Shown: one piece after another, positions 34,764 to 42,870 of the stretch
How the letters are laid out: each line of letters starts with the position of its first letter
Position numbering within the stretch: the first letter of the stretch is position 1
Assembly (NCBI GenBank): GCA_002439165.1
Contig: DJTE01000034.1
Location: 46,569-110,568, forward strand
Direction of reading: 5' to 3'
Length of the DNA stretch: 64,000 nt
Origin: Chryseobacterium indologenes
GTDB taxonomy: Bacteria; Bacteroidota; Bacteroidia; Flavobacteriales; Weeksellaceae
The notes under the pieces: generated by a model
What the model was told of the DNA's origin: nothing
Databases searched by the model: none
Seen by the model: the letters and a program-made list of their open reading frames with translations, nothing else
Made by a program: the position numbers and the translations under genes

Positions 34764-35693
34764 ATGAATTCTGAAAAAGAAACTTTCCAGTCCAAAAACT
34801 ATGTCTCTAAATCTATATTTTACAGATTCTCACAACTGGTGGGCTTCCTTCTCGGAGCAAGGTTTTTCGTTGCCGCTCTCCTGACTTTTGCCCTCTATGT
34901 TTCAACCTTTTTCCTGTTTAACCAGGATGAAACCTTCAGAAAATTCGTCTTCGATTTCAAAGTGCACGGTATTATTTTCTGCACGGTACTCACGATCCTG
35001 GCGGGAGGAATTATCAACCAGTTCTACGATCTGGAAAAAGACCATATTGTAAAACCGTTCCGCACCAGGATCCAGAGTTTTATCAAGCAGAAATATTTCC
35101 TGTATGCTTACCTGGCGTTAAGTGCTATTTCTCTGGGTGTAGCGTGGATGATCTCACACAGGGTTTTTGTTTTCTTTCTTGTATACCAGTTTTTTATGTG
35201 GTTTTACAGCCATAAACTGAGCCGGATTCTGATCCTCAATAATCTTACCTTCGTAAGTCTTACACTCTATCCTTTCTTCGGAATGATGGTCTATTACGAG
35301 ACCTTCTCCTGGAAAGTACTGCTGATGGCTGTTTTTCTTTTCCTGATTCTTCTCTGTATAGATATTGTAAAGGATATGCTGACCAAAAGTGTGGATAAGA
35401 CTTTCGGTTATACCACGATTCCGAATTATTTCAATAACAGAAATACCCGGATCATCATTATTTCGCTACTGCTTGTAACAATGTCCGTATCCGGGAAAAT
35501 CATTCTTAAAACCGGAGTTTCAGGCTTCATGGCCTATTATTTTGCCGGTGGATTATTTGTAATGATCCTCTGCATTTATTTGCTGCTGAACTTCTCCCGG
35601 AGAAGGATTTTCCTTACCCTCAATATTTTAAGATTCTGGGTTTTTGCAGGAATTATTGCCATGCTTCTGAATGGAATTGAGAGCAAATTATAG
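34764..35693 (+). CDS. UbiA-family prenyltransferase
   Basis: A 309-residue protein with about eight membrane helices. The first acidic motif reads NQFYDLEKDHI, with Gln where most family members have Asp (NDxxDxxxD). The second is DIVKDMLTKSVDKTFG, with longer spacing than the usual KDxxxD. It lies ten bases after the mevalonate kinase-like gene, so it may transfer a prenyl chain made by that pathway. Related Flavobacteriia proteins are annotated as geranylgeranylglycerol-phosphate transferases, but the substrate here is not determined. It is clearly distinct from MenA at 57066. Confidence 0.75.
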   Translation: MNSEKETFQSKNYVSKSIFYRFSQLVGFLLGARFFVAALLTFALYVSTFFLFNQDETFRKFVFDFKVHGIIFCTVLTILAGGIINQFYDLEKDHIVKPFRTRIQSFIKQKYFLYAYLALSAISLGVAWMISHRVFVFFLVYQFFMWFYSHKLSRILILNNLTFVSLTLYPFFGMMVYYETFSWKVLLMAVFLFLILLCIDIVKDMLTKSVDKTFGYTTIPNYFNNRNTRIIIISLLLVTMSVSGKIILKTGVSGFMAYYFAGGLFVMILCIYLLLNFSRRRIFLTLNILRFWVFAGIIAMLLNGIESKL

Positions 35694-35726
35694 AAAAAAT
35701 TTCTTTAAATAAACTGAGGTATTCAT

Positions 35727-35734
35727 TACCTTTG
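35727..35734 (+). promoter_or_regulatory. Candidate -7 box for the proline dehydrogenase gene
   Basis: TACCTTTG matches TAnnTTTG, 24 bases before the start codon at 35759. Confidence 0.5.
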
Positions 35735-35758
35735 CAGAACTAAATTTAATAAAAAGGA

Positions 35759-36925
35759 ATGCCCATTTTTAACGATACCAAAGTTGCATTTGCAGACAAA
35801 TCTGATGCACAACTGAAAAAGGCGTACTGGATGTTTAAAATGATTGAACAGCCCGCTCTTACAAGTCTTGGAACTTCTGTCCTTAATTTTACCGTACATC
35901 ATAACTTTCCTTTCGTTACCGGAATTGTTAAAAACACATTGTTTGAACAGTTTTGCGGAGGTGAAACGCGCGAAGAAAGCATGAAGGTAGTGAAACAGCT
36001 TTTCAAAAGAGGAGTTGGAAGTATTTTTGACTATTCCATTGAAGGAAAAGAAGATGAGGAAACCTTTGATGCCGTATGCAGAGAGATTAAGGATATTGTA
36101 AGATTTTCAGTGGGAAATCCGGCCATTCCCTTTATTGTATTTAAACCGACTGCATTTGGAAGAATTGATCTCTATGAGGCCGTAGGTAAAAATGCCGAAC
36201 TGACTTCCAGCCAGAAAGAAGAATGGGATAGAGTGGTAAAAAGATTTGATGAAGTATGCAGTCTGTGCCATGAGAATGACAAAAAAGTAATGGTAGACGC
36301 CGAAGAAACCTGGATGCAGGATGCGGCAGATCATCTTTGTGAAGAGATGATGGAAAAATATAATCAGGAAAAGCCTATTGTCTGGAATACCATCCAGATG
36401 TACAGAACAGGAAGGCTGGAATATATGGAACAGAACCTTCAGAGAGCCGGGGAAAAGAATTATTTTATCGGTTATAAGATCGTTCGTGGAGCTTATATGG
36501 AGAAAGAAAGAGCAAGAGCTGCCGAAAAAGGATATCCGGATCCTATCCAGCCGAACAAAGAGGCTTCTGATAAAAATTACAATGCCGGAATTGATTTTGT
36601 TATGAATCATCTGGACAGAGTTTCAGCATTCTTCGGAACACACAATGAGGTATCATCAGAACTGGTAATGGATAAAATGAAGGCTAAATCGCTTGAAAAC
36701 GGAAATCCTCATGTATATTTCGGGCAGCTGTACGGAATGAGTGATAATATCACCTTCTACCTGTCTGATAAAGGCTATAATGTGGCTAAATATCTTCCCT
36801 ATGGACCTGTAAAGGATGTTGTGCCTTATCTTACCAGAAGAGCCCGGGAAAATACCTCTGTGGCCGGACAGACCGGAAGAGAACTCGGACTTATTAAAAA
36901 GGAACTGGAAAGAAGGAGAAAATAA
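35759..36925 (+). CDS. Proline dehydrogenase
   Basis: A 388-residue monofunctional FAD-dependent enzyme that oxidises proline to pyrroline-5-carboxylate. Family blocks are KVMVDAEETWMQDAAD (about 178-193), IGYKIVRGAYMEKERARA (about 236-253) with the FAD/substrate lysine and arginine, ATHNE-like FFGTHNEVSS, and the C-terminal RRARENTS that binds the substrate carboxylate. It is not fused to a P5C dehydrogenase, as in PutA. Single gene with its own promoter and terminator. Confidence 0.92.
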   Translation: MPIFNDTKVAFADKSDAQLKKAYWMFKMIEQPALTSLGTSVLNFTVHHNFPFVTGIVKNTLFEQFCGGETREESMKVVKQLFKRGVGSIFDYSIEGKEDEETFDAVCREIKDIVRFSVGNPAIPFIVFKPTAFGRIDLYEAVGKNAELTSSQKEEWDRVVKRFDEVCSLCHENDKKVMVDAEETWMQDAADHLCEEMMEKYNQEKPIVWNTIQMYRTGRLEYMEQNLQRAGEKNYFIGYKIVRGAYMEKERARAAEKGYPDPIQPNKEASDKNYNAGIDFVMNHLDRVSAFFGTHNEVSSELVMDKMKAKSLENGNPHVYFGQLYGMSDNITFYLSDKGYNVAKYLPYGPVKDVVPYLTRRARENTSVAGQTGRELGLIKKELERRRK

Positions 36926-36942
36926 TTCCTTTCAAAAATAAA

Positions 36943-36973
36943 AAAAGACCTGTATTTTTCTGCAGGTCTTTTT
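36943..36973 (+). terminator. Terminator after the proline dehydrogenase gene
   Basis: AAAGACCTG...CAGGTCTTT stem followed by a T run. Confidence 0.88.
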
Positions 36974-37100
36974 TATGCATTTATTGAAGAAAAACCGTTT
37001 TTATTGTCACTCTGTATAGATTTTTACTTTTTTGGAAATTGACAATTATCTATATTGTTGTTTTATATGTTAATTAATTTTTGAATTTATTATAAAATTA

Positions 37101-37131
37101 TTGTTAATTTCATTATGTTTTTCTATATTTG
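37101..37131 (+). promoter_or_regulatory. Promoter of an orphan transcription unit
   Basis: TTG (37101-37103), 20 bases, TATATTTG (37124-37131): a very good match to the Bacteroidota promoter, but no protein gene follows on this strand before a terminator at 37328. Confidence 0.65.
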
Positions 37132-37136
37132 ATAAA

Positions 37137-37358
37137 ATCATAAAGATGTTCAGTATTTAACAGACTTCAATATAAAATGACCTTCTTCTGTATGAGTTGA
37201 AACAGGAGTAGGATGAGGGTAGATTGATGAACCCGGATTGGCTGTCAAAGAAAAAATGAACAGACTCTTACAATTACAAAACTAAATAAAGCAATAGCTT
37301 TAGTTTTCTTCTTCAAATATTTTTTTACCTGGTTATGTTCTTTAGCCAGGTTTTTTTA
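37137..37358 (+). ncRNA. Candidate small untranslated RNA
   Basis: A transcript from the 37101-37131 promoter would start near 37137 and end at the hairpin-plus-T-run at 37328-37358, about 215 bases. All ATG frames in it are ten codons or fewer. A second hairpin, AACTAAA...TTTAGTT, lies just before the terminator. The terminator reads toward the 3' end of a - strand regulator gene, so the RNA is not that gene's leader. It matches no RNA family I recognise. The prediction rests only on promoter and terminator. Confidence 0.45.
37328..37358 (+). terminator. Terminator of the orphan transcription unit
   Basis: ACCTGG (37327-37332 region) pairs with CCAGGT (about 37346-37351), followed by seven T on the + strand. 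On the - strand the hairpin is followed by A, so it serves the + strand. Confidence 0.75.
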
Positions 37359-37892
37359 TGGTTCAAAACTCTCGAATTTTCCGTTCTCATAAAACAAAAC
37401 GATACGTTTTATCTTATTATCCTGGTTTCCAATAGCTTGTGCAATAATTTGTTCATGAGAATTTTCTAATCGCTGAGAATCGGATAAATTTCTGTGAGCC
37501 GTACTTCCGGACGGTATAAACGATTCTCGCAGCTCTGATTTTGGGGGTTCAGGATACACTTCCGTATGTTCTGTATCTTCATCACTGCTCATCATAGTGA
37601 ACAGATCCGGAAGCGGGGTAGGTCTCGGCTGCTCATCCGTTTTTTCTTTCGTTTCTTCTGCGGTTTCCGGCAGTTCCGTTTTCAGCATTTCTCCTTCTCC
37701 TGTTATCAGCCAGTCCCAAAGGATCTCCGGGAAACGGGATTTTATTTTTATGATAAATTCCAGGGAAGGTTTATTTCTTCCCGATGTAATATGCGAAATG
37801 GAAGAACGCTGCACATCGATCTCATCAGCAAACTCAGAAGGAGTAAAAGCAGAATACTCTATCACTTTGGAAATTCTATCATTCAAACTCAT
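37356..37892 (-). CDS. XRE-type transcriptional regulator
   Basis: A 178-residue protein: N-terminal helix-turn-helix (about 2-65; FADEIDVQRSSISHITSGRNKPSLEF contains the turn and recognition helix), an acidic Pro/Glu/Thr-rich linker (about 75-125) and a short conserved tail ending IVLFYENGKFESFEP. The ATG at the complement of 37890-37892 is chosen; a TTG directly before it adds one residue. A palindrome TTTACAAATGTAAA covers its own -7 box, so it is probably autoregulated. Proteins of this build are common in Chryseobacterium; targets are unknown. Confidence 0.82.
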   Translation of the reverse strand: MSLNDRISKVIEYSAFTPSEFADEIDVQRSSISHITSGRNKPSLEFIIKIKSRFPEILWDWLITGEGEMLKTELPETAEETKEKTDEQPRPTPLPDLFTMMSSDEDTEHTEVYPEPPKSELRESFIPSGSTAHRNLSDSQRLENSHEQIIAQAIGNQDNKIKRIVLFYENGKFESFEP

Positions 37893-37912
37893 CAAAACAG
37901 GTTTTAAATTAT

Positions 37913-37926
37913 TTTACAAATGTAAA
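37913..37926. promoter_or_regulatory. Palindromic operator on the regulator's own promoter
   Basis: TTTACA-AA-TGTAAA is an inverted repeat that coincides with the - strand -7 box TACATTTG. The 16-base block ACAAATGTAAATAAAT (37916-37931) recurs exactly at 37984-37999, and CAAATGTAAAT again at 38337-38347. Confidence 0.6.
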
Positions 37927-37948
37927 TAAATAGAATTACAAATGCAAA
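37917..37948 (-). promoter_or_regulatory. Promoter of the XRE-type regulator gene
   Basis: On the - strand: TTTG (complement of 37945-37948), 20 bases, TACATTTG (complement of 37917-37924), about 25 bases before the ATG. Confidence 0.65.
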
Positions 37949-38691
37949 TTACAAAAATAAACAATAAGAACAATTTATTATATACAAATGTAAATAAATG
38001 TAATTTATTAATTATCAATATATTAATTTTATTTTGATTTCAATTAAATGCATAACATACGTAAACAGCTTATTTAAACTGATTACAGCAGCTAAATATC
38101 CGGTTTTTACTCTGTCTTATACTTGATGCAGCTTAATTTAGGAACGTAAACAGCGTAAATAGCTATATATCAATGATATTAACGGGTAATTTACAATATT
38201 AAAATGGGAAGCAGACAGGTAATATTGTGAAATAAAACGAGTGAAAAATCAATATATACAAAAGTAAATTAACCAGTAATATGCTAATTATGAGTTATTT
38301 ATACTGTTTTTATGGTTAAATTGTCAATTTGTTTTCAAATGTAAATCTTAAAAGATAATATTCTGCTTTCACAGTGCATTATAGTCCGGATTTGGGTAAA
38401 ATTTCAAAAATTCATTCAGTTTACAATTGTGTATCGCACTATCATGTAAAGTTATCCACATTATTGATGTTTGATAAAATAACTGTCAACAACCGATAAA
38501 CACCCGTTTCCATACTTAAAGTTATATTGGTATTATCATTGAAGTGAAATTTGTAACTTACTGAAATAAAGTATTTTAAATTATATGTTTTGAATTATTC
38601 GCAATTCACAATTTTATCCACAGACAAAATGGCAGTTAAAGATGTTTAGGTAGTTCACATATGTTAATTTTAATTTTTACTCAAAAATGCC
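37949..38691. other. Long AT-rich intergenic region with two DnaA boxes
   Basis: About 740 bases with no credible gene on either strand. It holds two perfect TTATCCACA DnaA boxes (38452-38460 and 38614-38622) and repeats of the regulator operator motif. Gene direction does not switch here and dnaA is not in the window, so a replication origin is not supported beyond the boxes themselves. Confidence 0.5.
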
Positions 38692-38699
38692 TAAATTTG
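38692..38699 (+). promoter_or_regulatory. Candidate -7 box for the carboxypeptidase gene
   Basis: TAAATTTG matches TAnnTTTG, 21 bases before the ATG at 38721. It sits inside the longer frame starting at 38661 and argues for the later start. Confidence 0.5.
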
Positions 38700-38720
38700 A
38701 CTCTTGTAAACAACTTCATA

Positions 38721-39830
38721 ATGAACTTTGAACAAATCTATATTCCGAATCCTGATTTCCCAAACCGCTATATTTCCCCTGAAAAATTATTTTCGTACTT
38801 ACAGACGAATCTCAGCGATTACATTAATGAGATAGGAAGATCCTATTTAGAGAAACCTATTTACCGTTTAAGTATCGGTTCCGGAGATATTAAAGTTCTG
38901 GCCTGGTCGCAGATGCACGGAAACGAATCCAATGCTACCCATGCCATGCTCGATTTACTGCTGACTTTGGATAAAGCTCCGGAAATGAAACAGGAACTGT
39001 TCAGTAAGATCAGCCTTGATTTTATATTTATGCTCAATCCGGACGGTTCAGAAAAATGGACCAGGCTGAATGCTTCAGATATTGACCTGAACAGGGATTT
39101 TCATAATGAAGCCAGCAAAGAAATCAGATACCTCAAAGATGCCGCTGCCGGAAAAAAATATGATTATGCATTAAACCTCCATGAGCAGCGTACTATATTT
39201 ACCACAGACGGAATTCATCCGGCAACACTCTCATTTCTGGCACCTTCGGAAAATGTAGAACGTACCATTACCGATAACAGAAAAAAATGCATGGCTGTCA
39301 TTGGTAAAGTATATGAACATTTAAAGGAATTGATTCCCGATCATATTGGCAGATATTCAGATGAATTTTATCCCACTTCTACCGGAGATAATTTTATCAA
39401 AGCCGGAATGCCGACTATCTTATTTGAAGGAGGTCATTTTATAGACGATTACACCAGGAAGCAGACGAGAAAATATTACACAATAGCCTTATATTATGCG
39501 CTGAAAGCCATAAGCGATCTGAATTCAGATATTGAAGGATGGGAAAAGTACCTTGAAATCCCTGAAAATAAAGAAACCCATTACGATATCATGTACAGGA
39601 ACGTAAAACTGAATACCGAACATGAATGCATTCTGGATGTGGCGGTTCAGTATAGAGAAATAATTGAAGAGGGGAAAGACGAAATTTCCTTTATCCCTTT
39701 CGTTATGGAAGTTGGTGATGTGAAAAAAAGAAAAGGCTGGCAGGAAATAGACTGTACCGGAAAAAAATTCGTAGCTGCGACCAAATATCCTAAACTGGAT
39801 GCACCTGTTGATTTTACAATAGAAGATTAA
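38721..39830 (+). CDS. M14-family zinc carboxypeptidase
   Basis: A 369-residue metallocarboxypeptidase of the M14 family. The zinc ligands are in SQMHGNESNA (HxxE, about 68-71) and NLHEQ (about 155-159). The substrate arginine motif is DLNRDF, and the catalytic glutamate is in TILFEGGHF. There is no signal peptide from the ATG at 38721, so a cytosolic role in peptide turnover is likely. The upstream start at 38661 would place a hydrophobic stretch over the promoter and is rejected. A C-terminal domain of about 100 residues (from 270) is not assigned. Confidence 0.85.
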   Translation: MNFEQIYIPNPDFPNRYISPEKLFSYLQTNLSDYINEIGRSYLEKPIYRLSIGSGDIKVLAWSQMHGNESNATHAMLDLLLTLDKAPEMKQELFSKISLDFIFMLNPDGSEKWTRLNASDIDLNRDFHNEASKEIRYLKDAAAGKKYDYALNLHEQRTIFTTDGIHPATLSFLAPSENVERTITDNRKKCMAVIGKVYEHLKELIPDHIGRYSDEFYPTSTGDNFIKAGMPTILFEGGHFIDDYTRKQTRKYYTIALYYALKAISDLNSDIEGWEKYLEIPENKETHYDIMYRNVKLNTEHECILDVAVQYREIIEEGKDEISFIPFVMEVGDVKKRKGWQEIDCTGKKFVAATKYPKLDAPVDFTIED

Positions 39831-39884
39831 GGAGCCGGGGATGCTTTTTTCTCTTTTTATAAGAATATATGAATAGGGCGCTGA

Positions 39885-40015
39885 AAAGTAAAAGATGTTT
39901 AGATCGTTTTTCCGGAGATAAAATCTTTGCGCCTTATGACCATAAAGCTGGTGAAAAAATATCGTCATTGCGCAAATCCAACAAAAGCAAATTTAAAAAC
40001 TCTGTGCCATCTGTA
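39885..40015. repeat. Degenerate intergenic repeat related to 1-560
   Basis: Contains CGGAGATAAAATCTTTGCGCC (39915 region), TCATTGCGCAAATCCAACAA and CTGTGCCATCTGTAAAATCA, which parallel CGGAGATAAAATCATTGCGCC and the TTCCAACAAAAAAA and ATCTGTG phrases of the left-edge repeats. The 79-codon frame across it (39869-40108) is therefore not called as a gene. Confidence 0.6.
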
Positions 40016-40055
40016 AAATCAGTAAATCATTCCTGTATCCGTGGTATAAAAATAA

Positions 40056-40085
40056 AAACATCCTCAAAAAACTTTGAGGATGTTG
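40056..40085. terminator. Bidirectional terminator between convergent genes
   Basis: AACATCCTC...GAGGATGTT stem with T-rich runs on both sides. It serves the carboxypeptidase gene (+) and the DUF4920 gene (-). Confidence 0.8.
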
Positions 40086-40104
40086 TTTTATATATTAGAG
40101 AAAA

Positions 40105-40620
40105 CTAATTAACCACTTTGATTCCGTTGGCCACAAATCTGATCTCTTCCTTAGGCTTAGTGATCGCATCAATTTCAGCCTGTGGCTTTTTAGCATCTTC
40201 CGCATAGTGCTTCTGCTCATCAACAGAAGTCACTTTTCTTTCCGCATTACCTTCCAGCACAACGTTCTTCCCTTTTAGAGCGGTAGGAACAAAGAATGCA
40301 TAATCTTTCATTTTCACGAAAAACTGAGAATCATCTTCAGTCTGGATCGTAAGCCAGCATCCTTTTTTCTCACATACGTCGGTAACTTTACCTTTAATGG
40401 CTACATTTTCTACTTTCTTATTGTCTTTTTTAAGCTTTTTACTTAATTTTTCAACAGATATTGCTTTAGATTCCGAAGAAGAAGCAACTCCCGCTCCGTA
40501 AGCATCACCCACAACAGCATTTCCTGCCGGTGGTCCGAATTTTTTCTGTGAGGTCTCCTGTGCAAAAGCCAAAGTAGAAACACTTACAGCTGCCGCGAAT
40601 AATATAGCTTTGAATTTCAT
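40105..40620 (-). CDS. DUF4920 exported protein
   Basis: A 171-residue exported protein of the DUF4920 family, with a signal peptide (about 1-20, ending AFAQ) and an OB-like domain (about 70-165) with the block VAIKGKVTDVCEKKGCWL (two cysteines) and FFVKMKDYAFFVP. The strongly predicted fold and cysteine pair suggest metal or redox binding, but no function is established. The ATG at the complement of 40618-40620 is used; a longer reading from 40638 adds six residues before a normal signal peptide. Confidence 0.82.
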   Translation of the reverse strand: MKFKAILFAAAVSVSTLAFAQETSQKKFGPPAGNAVVGDAYGAGVASSSESKAISVEKLSKKLKKDNKKVENVAIKGKVTDVCEKKGCWLTIQTEDDSQFFVKMKDYAFFVPTALKGKNVVLEGNAERKVTSVDEQKHYAEDAKKPQAEIDAITKPKEEIRFVANGIKVVN

Positions 40621-40739
40621 TTTTAATATTTTTTTCAAAAGTACTAATTAAAATTGAATATAATAAGGATAAAAAGTTGATAAAAAACAGGTTATTTCTG
40701 AATTTATAAACAAATTTAAAAATCAATAGCATATTTGTT

Positions 40740-40747
40740 TATATTTG
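40740..40747 (+). promoter_or_regulatory. Candidate -7 box for the APC permease gene
   Basis: TATATTTG, 16 bases before the ATG at 40764. Confidence 0.5.
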
Positions 40748-40763
40748 ACACCAATACTTGACT

Positions 40764-42182
40764 ATGCACAAAAAACTGAAACTATGGGACGCCGTTATGC
40801 TTGTAATGGGGTCTATGATCGGAAGCGGAATCTTTATTGTCAGCGCAGATATGATGCGGAATTTAGGTTCCGGGTTCTGGCTGATTGCCGTATGGGTCAT
40901 TACAGGAATCATGACGGTAGCAGCAGCAATCAGCTACGGTGAACTTTCCGCCCTGTTTCCAAAAGCCGGAGGGCAGTACACCTATCTCAAGGAAATTTTC
41001 GGAAGAAAAATGGGATTTCTTTACGGCTGGGGGCTTTTCACGGTAATTCAGACAGGAACGATTGCAGCGGTAGCTATGGCTTTTGGTAAATTTACAGCCT
41101 ATCTGGTTCCTTCATTAAATGATGCGGCTCCTATTTTCCAGAGTGGCGAATTTAGAATTACATGGATACAGATTCTGGCCATAGCTGTTATTCTCCTTCT
41201 TACTTATATTAATACCAGAGGAGTGGAAAGCGGAAAGATACTTCAGAATGTATTTACAGGATCTAAAATCATCGCTTTGGCGGGACTGATTGCCGCCGGA
41301 TTTATCCTGGTGGATGTTTCCCGTTTGTCTGAAAATTTCAGTCTGGGCATGGAATCTTTTAATAATCTTAAAAAAGATCTCAGCGGTAATTTTCTTAAAG
41401 AAGGTTGGGAATCCATCAGCGGAATGACCCTTCTGGGAGGAATTGCTGCTGCTATGGTAGGTTCTGTTTTCAGTTCGGTAGCCTGGGAAAGCGTAACATT
41501 TGTTTCCGGAGAAATTGAAAACCCTAAAAGAAATGTTGTTAAAGCAATGATTTACGGAACTGCTGCCGTAATGACACTGTATCTGGCTGTAAATTTTGTA
41601 TACCTGAATGCTCTGGACAGAGAGAGTATTGCTTTTGCTGCCAACGACCGGGTGGCAGTAGCTGCCTCTCAGAATATTTTCGGAAGTGCCGGAACAATTA
41701 TTATAGCCTTGCTGGTAATGGTTTCCACCTTCGGATGCGATAACGGGCTGATCTTAGCAGGAGCCAGGGTTTTTCAGACCATGGCAAAAGACGGAATGTT
41801 CTTTAAATCAGCTGTTAAGAATAACAGGAATGAAGTACCGGCAAACGCTTTATGGATGCAGGGAGTCTGGGCTTCATTATTATGTCTGAGCGGGCAGTAC
41901 GGCAACTTGCTGGATATGATTTCCTTTGTTATTGTCTTATTCTATATGATCACCGTTTTTGGGGTGATTTATTTAAGATTCAAAAAGCCGGAACTGGAGA
42001 GACCTTACAAAACGTGGCTGTATCCGGTAACGCCTGTTATTTATCTGCTGATAGGAAGCGGATTTTGTGTACTCCTCCTGATCTATAAACAGCAATATAC
42101 CTGGCCGGGATTCGTCATGGTATTATTGGGTCTTCCCGTATATTACTTCATCAACCGGAAAAATAAAACGGAAGAACAATAG
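40764..42182 (+). CDS. APC-superfamily amino acid permease
   Basis: A 472-residue protein with twelve likely membrane helices. The unwound first helix VMGSMIGSGIFIVS carries the substrate-binding GSGIF motif, and SYGELSALFPKAGGQYTYLKE follows, as in LAT/APC amino acid exchangers. The length and LAT-like pattern fit a permease or exchanger for neutral amino acids, with the substrate undetermined. The ATG at 40764 is preferred over a TTG two codons upstream. Confidence 0.88.
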   Translation: MHKKLKLWDAVMLVMGSMIGSGIFIVSADMMRNLGSGFWLIAVWVITGIMTVAAAISYGELSALFPKAGGQYTYLKEIFGRKMGFLYGWGLFTVIQTGTIAAVAMAFGKFTAYLVPSLNDAAPIFQSGEFRITWIQILAIAVILLLTYINTRGVESGKILQNVFTGSKIIALAGLIAAGFILVDVSRLSENFSLGMESFNNLKKDLSGNFLKEGWESISGMTLLGGIAAAMVGSVFSSVAWESVTFVSGEIENPKRNVVKAMIYGTAAVMTLYLAVNFVYLNALDRESIAFAANDRVAVAASQNIFGSAGTIIIALLVMVSTFGCDNGLILAGARVFQTMAKDGMFFKSAVKNNRNEVPANALWMQGVWASLLCLSGQYGNLLDMISFVIVLFYMITVFGVIYLRFKKPELERPYKTWLYPVTPVIYLLIGSGFCVLLLIYKQQYTWPGFVMVLLGLPVYYFINRKNKTEEQ

Positions 42183-42405
42183 TCATAATCAACTTGAATG
42201 ATCATCATATAAGGCTTTTCAGTAAATGAAAGGTCTTAATTTTTTATCCCGTACAACAAGTTTAAGTTCAGATTTTTTCATCTTCCGGGACTTCTCAATA
42301 ATAATATTTTTAAAATCATGTAACAATTATTTAGTGAAAATGTGTATTTTGGTATTTCATTTTACGTAAACCAGACCATGGAGTAAAAAAATTAAGAAGC
42401 TGATT

Positions 42406-42846
42406 ATGGATACACCAAATTACAGAATGCCTTTTGTACCGTCTACATTGATGACGGAAGGCGGAAGCATCGATACATGCGATATGGGAGAAAGTATAGC
42501 CCACAATATCATGTTGCTGATCACCACCAAAAAAGGCGAAAACCGATATGACGAAAATTATGGAAACGACGTCTGGAACCTGGAATTCGATAATGGAGTG
42601 ACCAGCGCCGTTTGGGAAAATGTCTTTATTAAAAGTCTCAGAAAGCAGATCCTGGAATATGAACCGCGGATTGTACAGCCTCAGATCGATGCCCACATCC
42701 AGATCGTAGAACACAGCTACGATACCAAAGAACATACAGAAATCAAAAAGAAAGTAAGAATAGCCATAAACGCCAAAATGGAGGAAACAGGAGAGCGCTT
42801 CAGCTTTTCAACAGAGCTGTTCCTGAGTCCGATGTCTATTGATTAA
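42406..42846 (+). CDS. tssE: T6SS baseplate protein TssE (gp25-like)
   Basis: A 146-residue gp25/GPW-family protein. The core runs from MGESIAHNIMLLITTKKGE (about 24-42) through RYDENYGNDVWN to KSLRKQILEYEPRI, with the conserved glutamate-containing EPRI box. TssE forms the inner part of the T6SS baseplate wedge, homologous to phage T4 gp25. It is followed 24 bases later by tssF, matching the Bacteroidota (T6SS subtype iii) arrangement. No other sheath or tube genes are near. Confidence 0.85.
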   Translation: MDTPNYRMPFVPSTLMTEGGSIDTCDMGESIAHNIMLLITTKKGENRYDENYGNDVWNLEFDNGVTSAVWENVFIKSLRKQILEYEPRIVQPQIDAHIQIVEHSYDTKEHTEIKKKVRIAINAKMEETGERFSFSTELFLSPMSID

Positions 42847-42870
42847 ATCTACTAACCACCACAAAAACTT

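Noticed and set aside
38452..38622. Chromosomal replication origin
   Set aside because: Only two boxes, no switch of gene direction, and no dnaA nearby; kept as a weak observation only.
39869..40108. A 79-codon frame after the carboxypeptidase gene
   Set aside because: It runs through a degenerate intergenic repeat and into a terminator.
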